Below are positions 7,692 through 15,176 of a stretch of DNA of 43,653 nt, one piece after another (the stretch's first letter is position 1; each line of letters opens with the position of its first letter). A program made the position numbers and the translations under genes. The stretch is from Bdellovibrio sp. ArHS (GTDB lineage Bacteria > Bdellovibrionota > Bdellovibrionia > Bdellovibrionales > Bdellovibrionaceae), in the NCBI RefSeq assembly GCF_000786105.1, contig NZ_JTEV01000017.1, positions 1 through 43,653 of the forward strand. The letters run 5' to 3'. Under the pieces are notes generated by a model. The model was not told where the DNA came from. It did not search any database and saw only the letters and a program-made list of their open reading frames with translations.

Positions 7692-8798
7692 TTAGACAGA
7701 TCTCAAACATACTTGCCATTGCTTCATTCCCATTTGGAATTCCAGCTTGGCAATTTCCATCTCACGTTTGATCTCGGCCAGTTTCAGATCATAAGCCTCT
7801 TTCAGTTCCTCGCGTTTACGAGCGGCGTCGACCTTAAATTGTTCGTAGTCTTCACGAAGCTTTTTCATCTTGTTCTGCGCTTCCAGAATTTTTTCTCTCA
7901 TCGCCTGCAGTTTGTCTTCCGCAAAACCATGTTGGGTCAGCTCAGCGGCTTCCGCTTGTAAGCGAGCCTTCAAGATTTCAGCGTTGGAAATCTGACGCAA
8001 CTTAGTCGCAAGACCCATGAAGTTCAGGGACTTGATCACCCATTTAGTAGGGTCCCACTGGTACCACTTGATGCCATTTCGATAATCGATTTGAAACTTG
8101 TGATGGAAGTTATGGTAGCCCTCACCGTGGGTCAGAATCGCAACAAACCAAGAGTCCCGAGCGGAAATCTCTTTCGAATACGTCTGTTTACCTAGAGTGT
8201 GGCACAGGGAATTGACGAAGAAGGTACTTTGCTGAGTCAAAGCAATGCGTAGGCCGCCAGCGATAACAAAACCACCTAAAGCCGATCCCATCGCCCAGCC
8301 AATCAGCGTAGGTACTGCAAAGCCCATGAAGATCGCTAATGGCACATAATATTTATGTTGAAATTGGACCATCCAGTCTTTTTCCAGATCCGGGGCGTGA
8401 ATCTTTTGATCAACAGAATCTTTGAAAAATAGCCAGCCCATGTGGGCATACCAAAAACCATTGTTGATATTGTAAGGATCTTTTTCTCCATCAATATGCG
8501 TGTGATGACGGCGATGATCCGAAGACCATTTCAAAGCAGAACCTTGAAAGCCGGACGCGCCCACCAAAAGAAATAGAGCTTTTGCAACGGGATGCGCATC
8601 ATAACTTTTGTGTGAAAACAAACGATGATAGCCCGCCGTAATACTTAGATTTGTCGCGGCAGCGAAGATCAAAGCAAATAAAAGAATATCTAACTGAAAG
8701 CCATAAAAATAAAAATAAATTGGCGTAAGAATCAACGTGGCCAGAGGATTCAATACCAGGAATAAAGCTACTGGCCATTCAATACGTTTTTTTGTCAT
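7692..8798 (-). CDS. Membrane fatty-acid (acyl-CoA delta-9 type) desaturase with coiled-coil tail
   Basis: 368 residues from the ATG at 8798. Four membrane segments and the three histidine boxes that bind the di-iron centre are present: H-R-L-F-S-H (58-63), H-R-R-H-H (95-99) and H-N-F-H-H (229-233). This is the stearoyl-CoA desaturase layout, so it should put a cis double bond into membrane acyl chains and so adjust fluidity. Beyond the catalytic domain, residues about 270-360 form a long charged coiled coil rich in Ala, Glu, Lys and Leu, not usual for bacterial desaturases. A GTG at 8804 is in frame, but GAGG is placed correctly only for the ATG. A dimerisation or docking role for the tail is inference. 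Confidence 0.87.
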   Translation of the reverse strand: MTKKRIEWPVALFLVLNPLATLILTPIYFYFYGFQLDILLFALIFAAATNLSITAGYHRLFSHKSYDAHPVAKALFLLVGASGFQGSALKWSSDHRRHHTHIDGEKDPYNINNGFWYAHMGWLFFKDSVDQKIHAPDLEKDWMVQFQHKYYVPLAIFMGFAVPTLIGWAMGSALGGFVIAGGLRIALTQQSTFFVNSLCHTLGKQTYSKEISARDSWFVAILTHGEGYHNFHHKFQIDYRNGIKWYQWDPTKWVIKSLNFMGLATKLRQISNAEILKARLQAEAAELTQHGFAEDKLQAMREKILEAQNKMKKLREDYEQFKVDAARKREELKEAYDLKLAEIKREMEIAKLEFQMGMKQWQVCLRSV

Positions 8799-8846
8799 GA
8801 GCACCTCACAGATACAAGTCTAACAGAGGTGTGTAGATTTCGACAC

Positions 8847-9470
8847 TTAAATAGAAAAGCCAAGGATAATTTTAGCGTAAGTTCCACTCATATTAATATC
8901 TTGCGTGGCTGCGTTACCCGTTGCATCGGTGGCACCGTCCCAGCGAAAATCAAGGTAGCCTACTTCAGCTCCGACGACAAAGCCTGTCAGCTTAACGCCG
9001 CCCTCTAGGCCAAGGCTGTATGATTTGACGGAATCACTAGAAAAATCTGCTTTTAAGACGCCACCTTCTTCTGTCTTGAGACGAGTCGAGTGTGACAGTC
9101 CCCAAGAAAAAATGGGGCCCAAAAAGAACAAATTATCAATGGGGCGCCAATTAAATAGCAGCGCGGTTCTTGTGTAATCCATTTTATATTCAGCGGCACC
9201 GTTGGCTGTGAAACTCAAATTTTCATAGCGCAATCCTATGCCGGGAATAAGCGGAAAAGGAAGCGTCAAAACGCCATCAACGCCAAGACCATAAGAGGCC
9301 GTCACCGAAGGAGCTGCCGAGCCACAAGAGGGACAAAGAGGGTCGAGCGCAGGATTGTTGGCAAGGAGTCCGTAGGTCACACGAGTTTCAAAAAGTGCCT
9401 GGGCCGAAAGAGACGTAAACAGACCCAACACAAACAATAAAAATGCGGACGCCAACTTATTCCATTTCAT
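8847..9470 (-). CDS. Outer-membrane beta-barrel protein
   Basis: 207 residues with a signal peptide (about 1-25, cleavage after AQA). The mature chain alternates polar and hydrophobic residues in about eight strands and ends in a C-terminal Phe-Ser-Ile with an aromatic strand (AKIILGFSI), as for small barrels inserted by the BAM complex. A C-P-S-C pair sits in an early loop near residues 45-50. It resembles OmpW/OmpA-like barrels in size only. The ATG is preceded by GGAGAGCG. The gene lies behind the desaturase gene on the same strand (48 bp gap), so they may be co-transcribed. Function is unknown. Confidence 0.7.
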   Translation of the reverse strand: MKWNKLASAFLLFVLGLFTSLSAQALFETRVTYGLLANNPALDPLCPSCGSAAPSVTASYGLGVDGVLTLPFPLIPGIGLRYENLSFTANGAAEYKMDYTRTALLFNWRPIDNLFFLGPIFSWGLSHSTRLKTEEGGVLKADFSSDSVKSYSLGLEGGVKLTGFVVGAEVGYLDFRWDGATDATGNAATQDINMSGTYAKIILGFSI

Positions 9471-9595
9471 AAACGCTCTCCTGAAACTATCGATTTCATA
9501 AGTTTACTTGGTGCCGACGGGTAGACTCAAATTCCTGGTGAAAATAAGACCTTCGTCGCACTCTCTTTTATGAGGGAATCTGATAAATTTGGAGG

Positions 9596-10582
9596 ATGTT
9601 TATCGACGTTGTACGACCGGAAGCTTGGGAAGAACTAAATGATCAAGTCAAAACGGCCTTAGGGTTGGACCCCAAGTCACGTGCACGTTGTTTTTCTGGT
9701 ATTGCCGCCGCGGTTTTTGAAATTTCGCAAAGTACAGCGCAGTTCATGTCTCACAAAAAAGCCATCGGCGTGATTTTGGGGCAGACTTCTGCTTTCGAAG
9801 GATTGTTGCCTTACTATTACAAAGAAACTTACGAGGTGGCCGCACTTTCGCATTTGCAACTGCACGATGTTAAGGGCTGGGTGGATGCTTTGAAGAAGGA
9901 CACCAACTTCGTGCTTTTCGCTGAAGACCATCCAGTGACTGGTGAAGTTTATCCATTCGCCGAGGAATTGGATAAATTGCTCAATGAAAAACGCATTTTC
10001 TCGTTCCGGGTTTCTCATGCCCATCATCACCACCAAAGTTTTTCTGTTCGTCCTTACACGGTCCGGTTGTGTTCGTACTCGCCGACAGCGGCGGTGGCAG
10101 TTACGGGTGAGCGTTTTCGCTCTCCCGCCATGGTGGCGCAAAACATGAGTTGGGATAATACGGATTTTCTAAAGCAGATCTCGGATTCTCGTGGGTTGCA
10201 CCAAAACAATCCTTTATTAGTCGAAAAGTTTGAAAAGGAAATGTCGCCTACGGCATCCTTGTATTTTGCCGCAGGGACTTCGCGTCTTTACGACCGCGCC
10301 GTGATCAGTTTTCACGATGTCAGTGCCGAAGCCGTTGCGGAAAATCTTTTTAAAAAAATCGGCCTGACCTCGCACGAAGGATGGCAGCAGTTGGCCAGCA
10401 CAAACATGTGCCATTGGTCAGCCATTAAAATGTTCCGGCATTGGTGGGAGCCGACGCCGACCCAGGATCAGCTGCGGGGCCTGTTGATTGTAGGATTGAA
10501 TCTTTTGAATACAAAAGACTTTGCCAAGCTAATGATATCTTCGTATGAAGAGGTAAAAGCACAGCAAAGTTGGGATGTGTGA
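9596..10582 (+). CDS. Unknown protein coupled to recO; possible degenerate PLP-enzyme fold
   Basis: 328 residues, cytosolic (no signal or membrane segment). Parts resemble fold-type I PLP transferases: VLFAEDHPVTGEVYPFAEEL (107-126) looks like the strand and loop before the cofactor Asp, and the following IFSFRVSHAHHHH (134-146) occupies the place where the Asp and later the Lys should be. I see no convincing cofactor lysine, so if related it is probably not a standard PLP enzyme. The four-histidine run could bind metal. A GGAGG directly touches the ATG (no spacer), which is odd, but an in-frame stop lies just upstream and no better start exists. Its stop codon overlaps the recO GTG, implying translational coupling. 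Confidence 0.65.
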   Translation: MFIDVVRPEAWEELNDQVKTALGLDPKSRARCFSGIAAAVFEISQSTAQFMSHKKAIGVILGQTSAFEGLLPYYYKETYEVAALSHLQLHDVKGWVDALKKDTNFVLFAEDHPVTGEVYPFAEELDKLLNEKRIFSFRVSHAHHHHQSFSVRPYTVRLCSYSPTAAVAVTGERFRSPAMVAQNMSWDNTDFLKQISDSRGLHQNNPLLVEKFEKEMSPTASLYFAAGTSRLYDRAVISFHDVSAEAVAENLFKKIGLTSHEGWQQLASTNMCHWSAIKMFRHWWEPTPTQDQLRGLLIVGLNLLNTKDFAKLMISSYEEVKAQQSWDV

Positions 10583-11175
10583 CGCAAGGTAAAGACCGCT
10601 TTATCATTCTTAGAAAAATCAAATATTCGGAAGCCGATTTGATTCTGCACGCCTTGTCGCCGGTGGGGGAAAAGCTGTCATTCATCGCTCGAGGCGCGCT
10701 GAAAAGTAAAAAGCGTTTTGGTGGGGGCGTCTTAGAACCCACGCATTTCGTCAGTTTCACTTATAAGCAAGCGGAACAGGGACAATTGAATGTTCTTCAG
10801 GAAGCGACCTTGTTGAACGATTTTCCCGGACTGCGCCAGGATTATGATCGATTGGAACTGGCACTTCATATGATTGATTGTGTAAGCAAGGTCAGTCAGG
10901 AAGGCGACAAGTCCTCTGAATTTCTTTTCAATTTACTGGGGAATGCGTTGAAGACAGCAGAGATCGCCAAAGACCCTCTGGTTTTAAAAATGCATTTCTA
11001 TATTAAGTTTCTTTTGCAGCAAGGGGTCGTCAATGCAGAGCCCTGGATGGCGCCTTTCTTTAAAGCCAATCTGGCAGAGACCGACAGACTTCTGACCTAT
11101 CGTGAACTTGTTGATGAAGAACTTCGCAATGTCGAAGCTATGATCCGTCACTATCTTGAGCATGCAACGCTTTAG
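10579..11175 (+). CDS. recO: DNA repair protein RecO
   Basis: 198 residues from GTG at 10579. The N-terminal OB-fold has the RecO pattern (F-I-I-L-R-K-I-K-Y-S-E-A-D-L-I-L, then G-E-K-L-S-F-I-A-R-G-A-L-K-S-K-K-R-F-G-G), followed by the helical part with L-R-Q-D-Y-D-R-L. RecO anneals SSB-coated single strands and, with RecR, loads RecA at gaps. It is somewhat shorter than E. coli RecO (242), and I see no zinc-binding Cys cluster. A TTG at 10570 is also in frame, but GTG overlapping the upstream TGA (GTGA) is the classic coupled start. The stop directly abuts that of the convergent Xer gene with no spacer. Confidence 0.85.
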   Translation: MTQGKDRFIILRKIKYSEADLILHALSPVGEKLSFIARGALKSKKRFGGGVLEPTHFVSFTYKQAEQGQLNVLQEATLLNDFPGLRQDYDRLELALHMIDCVSKVSQEGDKSSEFLFNLLGNALKTAEIAKDPLVLKMHFYIKFLLQQGVVNAEPWMAPFFKANLAETDRLLTYRELVDEELRNVEAMIRHYLEHATL

Positions 11176-12051
11176 TTATTTGCGTTTGCCTAAAGGATGC
11201 ATGCTTTCCATGGTTCTCGCTAATTGATCAATGCCCAGATGCGTGTACTTTTCGGTGGCCTGCAGACTCTCATGACCTAAAAGCTCTTGCAGGGTTCGCA
11301 GGTTAGCGCCACTTGAAAGAAGATGAGTGGCAAAACTATGGCGAAGAGCATGAGGGTGCAACGGTTTCAGAAGGCCGGCTCGCTGGCCGCTGATTTTTAC
11401 CATGTCATAAGCGGTGCGGGGATTTAGGGGCTCTTCGCCAAAAACAAATTCGCTAAAACCACTTTGCTTTTTCCATGCTTGTAAAGCTTGAATGGTCAAT
11501 GAGGGCAGGGCGATCACTCGTTCCTTGGAGCCTTTTCCCGTTACGCGAAGAACTTTCTGTGAAGTGAAAACCTGGGCCCATTTGAGCTGACACGCTTCAC
11601 TCACCCGCAGGCCTCCACCATAAAGCAACAAGAAGAGTACTTTCTCTTTTAGTGAAGCTTCGGCGCCGGTATTAAAACTTTTAAGAACAGCCAAAGCTTC
11701 ATCCACACTCAGGAAATGCGGAATTTTTTTGGGAACTCGAGGACAGGTGATTTGCAGTGAAAGGTCTCGTTCTGTAAGACCCTCGGCAAAGGCCCAGGAA
11801 AAAAAGCTCTTCAGGGTGGCCGCTTTGCGATTGCGGGAGGCTAAAGAAAGGTGAGCCCACTGATTGAATGCGCCCCGAGCAGTTGCCAGGAGTTCAGCCT
11901 CCGACAAAGAAGATGAGGATTTTTCGTAATTAAAAGCCTGCCTCAGATCTAAACTATAGTGTTTGATGGTTAACGGCGAAGCTGACTTCACAAAAGTCAT
12001 GAATTTCAAATATTTATCAATGTTTTCGGCCAACTTAAACGGCTGTCCCAT
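11176..12051 (-). CDS. Tyrosine recombinase XerC/XerD family
   Basis: 291 residues, the usual Xer length. A SAM-like core-binding domain (about 8-90) is followed by the catalytic domain (about 110-285). All catalytic residues are present: Arg149 (GLRVSEAC), Lys173 (GKGSKER), His234 and Arg237 (HALRHSFATH), His260 (LLGHESLQATEKYTHL) and nucleophile Tyr269. It should cut and rejoin DNA, in the host to resolve chromosome dimers at dif. XerC versus XerD cannot be settled without the partner gene. No att sites, repeats or cargo lie nearby, so an integrase role is not supported. The gene converges with recO with no gap. Confidence 0.85.
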   Translation of the reverse strand: MGQPFKLAENIDKYLKFMTFVKSASPLTIKHYSLDLRQAFNYEKSSSSLSEAELLATARGAFNQWAHLSLASRNRKAATLKSFFSWAFAEGLTERDLSLQITCPRVPKKIPHFLSVDEALAVLKSFNTGAEASLKEKVLFLLLYGGGLRVSEACQLKWAQVFTSQKVLRVTGKGSKERVIALPSLTIQALQAWKKQSGFSEFVFGEEPLNPRTAYDMVKISGQRAGLLKPLHPHALRHSFATHLLSSGANLRTLQELLGHESLQATEKYTHLGIDQLARTMESMHPLGKRK

Positions 12052-12101
12052 GATGCTGAAATCCTATTGGTTGAAGCCTGCGCCCTAAAAAAAATCTAAC
12101 G

Positions 12102-12134
12102 CCATGCAAAATTTTACTTGCAAAACTTACACGA
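12102..12134 (+). repeat. Short direct repeat upstream of the sigma-54 activator
   Basis: TGCAAAATTTTAC is followed 14 bp later by TGCAAAACTTACA, giving two near-identical units about one and a third helical turns apart. They lie about 110 bp before the activator's ATG and could be a regulator site; they could also reflect AT-rich chance. Confidence 0.3.
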
Positions 12135-12188
12135 CCAAAGTTATAACTCAATGCGTTGCTGCGGTGTATCAGAACGAGATATTCAATC

Positions 12189-12196
12189 TGAGACAC
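12189..12196 (-). promoter_or_regulatory. GTGTCTCA motif upstream of the sigma-54 activator
   Basis: TGAGACAC on the plus strand (GTGTCTCA on the minus) lies 41 bp before the ATG at 12237. The same 8-mer occurs in intergenic DNA at 5951 and 29492. A shared regulator is speculative. Confidence 0.3.
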
Positions 12197-12236
12197 CCAC
12201 CCAGATTTTTAAGTACGTTACCGAAAGGTGGAACCC

Positions 12237-13292
12237 ATGAACGATAACAACTCTACGATCTTGCCCTCTTCTCAGAATGCAAATCAAGTGATGTGGAATA
12301 CAAATACAACTTCCAAAGTTTTGGAAAACAAGACTATCGTCTACCAATCTGAGGTGATGGGAAGCTTGATGAAGATGATCGACCGCGTGGCGCCTTCAAC
12401 GGCGAACATCTTGGTTCTTGGTGAGTCTGGAACAGGGAAGGAACTTATCGCTCGTTCTATCCACGATCGTTCTAATCGTAAAAACAAAGCTTTCGTAGCA
12501 ATCAACTGCGGTGCTCTTCGCGAGACTCTTCTTGAGTCAGAACTTTTCGGTCATGAAAAAGGATCATTCACGGGCGCTTATACTCGTAAAATCGGTTTGG
12601 CTGAAGCGGCCAACGGCGGAACGTTGTTCCTGGATGAAATCGGTGAGTTGGATCCTGCTATCCAGGCAAAACTTCTGCGCTTCATCCAAGAAGGTGAAAT
12701 CTATCGTGTGGGTGGTAAAGACCCTATCAAAGTTGATATCCGTTTGATCTGTGCAACGAACAGAGAATTGGATCAAGAGGTAATCAAAGGCAATTTCCGT
12801 GAAGACTTGTTCTATCGTATCAATACGATCGTGGTTAGTGCTCCGCCTCTTCGTCGTCGTAAAGAAGACATCCCGGCGTTGATCAACCACTTCTTGAACA
12901 ACTCGCAACATGCCTATCTGAACCGTGGTCGTTCTGTGAATGAAGAAGCGATGAAAGCTTTGGTTCGTTATGACTGGCCGGGAAATATTCGTGAACTTCA
13001 AAACGTGTGCGAAAGACTGCAGATCCTTTCTGATGGCCACATGATTATGTTGAACGATATTCCCGAGAATATCCGCAACGGCGAGGCTGAAAAGGACGTG
13101 ATCGAGTACGATCCTGGTATGACTTTACACGATCTAGAGAAGCGTTATATCTTAAAAGCTCTAGCGCACTTTGGCGGTAATAAAACTCAAGCGGCCAACA
13201 ACTTGGGTATTACGATCAAAACTCTTTATAACAAACTTCATGAGTACGGCGAGTTTGAAAAATTCGCGGTTCACACGAAGCCCATGAAATAA
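12237..13292 (+). CDS. Stand-alone sigma-54-dependent transcription activator (AAA+ plus Fis HTH)
   Basis: 351 residues. A short N-terminus of about 35 residues carries no receiver, GAF or PAS domain, so activity is probably controlled by partner proteins or amount. The AAA+ core is intact: Walker A GESGTGKE (62-69), the sigma-54 contact loop GSFTGA (109-114; Ser in place of Ala), Walker B FLDEI (131-135) and the arginine-finger region REDLFYRIN. A Fis-type helix-turn-helix follows (GGNKTQAANNLGITIKTLYNKL, about 310-331). The start is ATG 12237, with AAAGGTGG 5 nt upstream; an in-frame GTG at 12228 lies inside that site and is rejected. A strong terminator follows. Flagellar or attack-phase genes are plausible targets but not shown. 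Confidence 0.88.
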   Translation: MNDNNSTILPSSQNANQVMWNTNTTSKVLENKTIVYQSEVMGSLMKMIDRVAPSTANILVLGESGTGKELIARSIHDRSNRKNKAFVAINCGALRETLLESELFGHEKGSFTGAYTRKIGLAEAANGGTLFLDEIGELDPAIQAKLLRFIQEGEIYRVGGKDPIKVDIRLICATNRELDQEVIKGNFREDLFYRINTIVVSAPPLRRRKEDIPALINHFLNNSQHAYLNRGRSVNEEAMKALVRYDWPGNIRELQNVCERLQILSDGHMIMLNDIPENIRNGEAEKDVIEYDPGMTLHDLEKRYILKALAHFGGNKTQAANNLGITIKTLYNKLHEYGEFEKFAVHTKPMK

Positions 13293-13317
13293 GAATTAAA
13301 TAGAACGTTACTAGCTG

Positions 13318-13359
13318 GCCCGAGGTGGTTTTCTCTCTTCCCACCTCGGGCTTTTTTTT
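13318..13359 (+). terminator. Strong terminator after the sigma-54 activator
   Basis: An 11-bp perfect GC-rich stem (13318-13328 with 13341-13351) around a 12-nt loop is followed by eight Ts. It isolates the activator gene from the next gene. Confidence 0.9.
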
Positions 13360-13488
13360 GCCCAAAGGTTCTCTTGAAGAACGTCACCCTGTAAAAAGCC
13401 TAAGCAGTCACAGTCGCTTAAAAGTGTATTAATTCGAGATGGCGTGGTCCTGCTCTTGCAATTCCTTCTCGTGGATTAAGAGGTTTAT

Positions 13489-14316
13489 ATGAAACTCGTT
13501 TTAGGCATGTGGCTCTCAGTTTTGTTCTTATCTGTGAATGCAAATGCTTACGTCGTTGCCGATGATGACAGCGATTCCAGCATTTATGTAGACGAAGATA
13601 CAATGTCGTACCAACAGCGTGAATGTTCTGATTTCCTCTATCAGAACCTTAGCACAATGTCGTCTAAAACGGATGTTGCCTGTACTCGGGGCCGCACAGA
13701 TATGCGTTTCCAGGATTGCACCATCTACTTGACTAAACATTTGAACAGCCGCGCCTTTGATAAGAACGGCTATCCTCATAAGAAAAACGTTATTTACGCG
13801 GCCGAAGCTTGTTTGAATACCAATTCATTTGAGGTGGCCGTATGCGCCTCAGAACTTTTCCTTCGTGGTGGTCTTTATGTTTCTAATCCGCGAGACGCCA
13901 CAGATGCGATGCGAATTTGCAGCACCCCTCAGGCCGCCTTGGTTAAGAACTGTGTGATTAATAAAGCGGACCGCGGCCAATATGGTGTTCAGCAGGCGAT
14001 GAAATGCGTGGAAGAGTATGATCCCGAAATTAAAGCGCGCCGCGAGGCTCAGCGTCGGGCGGAGCAGGAACGTCTCGAAGCGCAAAGAATCGCAGAACAG
14101 CGTAAGATCGAAGCTCAGCGTCGAGCGGAAGAACAACGCCGCCAAAATCAAGAGCAGGTTCGCAAACAGGAAGAGCTAAGAAAACAAGAAGAAGCTCGTA
14201 AGCAAGAAGAAAAACGCCAACAGGACGCTCAGAAGGGAACGAAGACGGAAGAGCCAGGAGTCATTCCTCCTCCTCCAACGGCGACTATCGAAGACTTGCC
14301 GGCTTTTGAAGAATAA
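13489..14316 (+). CDS. Secreted Cys-rich protein with long charged coiled coil
   Basis: 275 residues with a signal peptide (about 1-20, ending NANA). Residues 20-178 form a compact region with about nine cysteines in paired spacing, likely disulfide-bonded in the periplasm. Residues 178-250 are a long helix made of imperfect Arg/Glu/Gln/Ala heptads (REAQRRAEQERLEAQ and similar), predicted as a coiled coil. The end is Pro-rich (PPPP) with a short acidic tail. TAAGAGG sits 5 nt before the ATG. Terminators on both sides make it a single-gene unit. The family is not recognised; a periplasm-spanning or scaffold role is inference. Confidence 0.75.
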   Translation: MKLVLGMWLSVLFLSVNANAYVVADDDSDSSIYVDEDTMSYQQRECSDFLYQNLSTMSSKTDVACTRGRTDMRFQDCTIYLTKHLNSRAFDKNGYPHKKNVIYAAEACLNTNSFEVAVCASELFLRGGLYVSNPRDATDAMRICSTPQAALVKNCVINKADRGQYGVQQAMKCVEEYDPEIKARREAQRRAEQERLEAQRIAEQRKIEAQRRAEEQRRQNQEQVRKQEELRKQEEARKQEEKRQQDAQKGTKTEEPGVIPPPPTATIEDLPAFEE

Positions 14317-14320
14317 AAAT

Positions 14321-14352
14321 AAAAAACCCACAGTTTCAGCTGTGGGTTTTTT
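14321..14352. terminator. Bidirectional terminator between convergent genes
   Basis: CCCACAG (14327-14333) pairs with CTGTGGG (14340-14346), extended by flanking A and T runs. It serves both the rightward coiled-coil gene and the leftward tetR gene. Confidence 0.85.
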
Positions 14353-14373
14353 ACTTAAAGCCCTACCAGGAAT

Positions 14374-15021
14374 TTATTTATCGTAAAGCTTCGCATAGAC
14401 CTGCACAAAACGAATGGCCTTTTTCTTTAAAAACTCTTCAGACTCTTCGTGCAGAATATGATCAAAGAAGAAAACTCCATCCAGAAAAGAATCAATGTGT
14501 TCGCAAACTTCGGTAAGATCCACGCCAGGTTTCAATCTTCCGTCTTGTATTAGAAGTTGAACACGCTCGAGAAGTTTTGGATCGATCGTTAAGGGGATTG
14601 TTTCACGGACCTTCTTTTTAAATTTTCTATCAACTAAAGCTTGAGAAAAAACAATTCGCGCAAAATCTTCGTGCATACACCCTTGTTGCATGCGGTAAGT
14701 GACATACAGCTCAAGTTCTTCCGACAAAGTTTTTTGCGGAGGATAGGGAAGAGCCTCGTGAGTCATTTGTTCCAGGAATTTTTCAATGATAGCGACAAGC
14801 AGACCTTCTTTTCCATCGAAGTAGCGACCAATGAGCGACTCATTGACGTCGGCTTTCTTGGCAATCATCTTCGTCGTGGCCCCATTAAAACCATGTTTGG
14901 CAAAGGTCTCAAGACCCGCCTGAATCAGGCGTTCTTCTGAAGCCGATCGATCTCTTTTTTTGCCCTTTATTTGAGCAGGACTTTCGTCGCCGGGGGTCTT
15001 TAATTGAGATGTTTCACTCAT
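14374..15021 (-). CDS. TetR-family repressor, probable regulator of the adjacent RND pump
   Basis: 215 residues. A Lys/Arg-rich N-terminal extension of about 22 residues precedes the TetR helix-turn-helix (about 25-72): RLIQAGLETFAKHGFNGATTKMIAKKADVNES followed by LIGRYFDGKEGLL. The C-terminal ligand domain (about 80-210) is helical and variable as expected. AGGAGA lies upstream of the ATG. It is divergent from tolC, with a dyad in the shared 155-bp space, the usual layout of a local efflux repressor released by a pump substrate. The ligand is unknown. Confidence 0.87.
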   Translation of the reverse strand: MSETSQLKTPGDESPAQIKGKKRDRSASEERLIQAGLETFAKHGFNGATTKMIAKKADVNESLIGRYFDGKEGLLVAIIEKFLEQMTHEALPYPPQKTLSEELELYVTYRMQQGCMHEDFARIVFSQALVDRKFKKKVRETIPLTIDPKLLERVQLLIQDGRLKPGVDLTEVCEHIDSFLDGVFFFDHILHEESEEFLKKKAIRFVQVYAKLYDK

Positions 15022-15116
15022 TGATAATCTCCTGACAATTGCCTAACTATATGAAAACTCTTGTCTTTATATAATGTATCATAAGCCTTTAGAGGACGCA
15101 AGAAAGTAATTGATTG

Positions 15117-15149
15117 CATACTTAAGCGTCTTCCGCTACTTTAAGTATG
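15117..15149. promoter_or_regulatory. Candidate TetR operator overlapping the efflux operon promoter
   Basis: CATACTTAA (15117-15125) and TTAAGTATG (15141-15149) form a perfect 9-bp inverted repeat with a 15-bp spacer; AGCG and CGCT form an inner pair. It lies about 30 bp before the tolC ATG in the tetR-tolC intergenic region, where a repressor would block initiation. Confidence 0.5.
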
Positions 15150-15176
15150 TAAGCGATTACATAACGGAGTTATGAA

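Noticed and set aside
11176-12051. Integrase marking a mobile element
   Set aside because: The protein is a standard Xer-type recombinase with no flanking repeats, tRNA or cargo genes, and it abuts recO with no gap.
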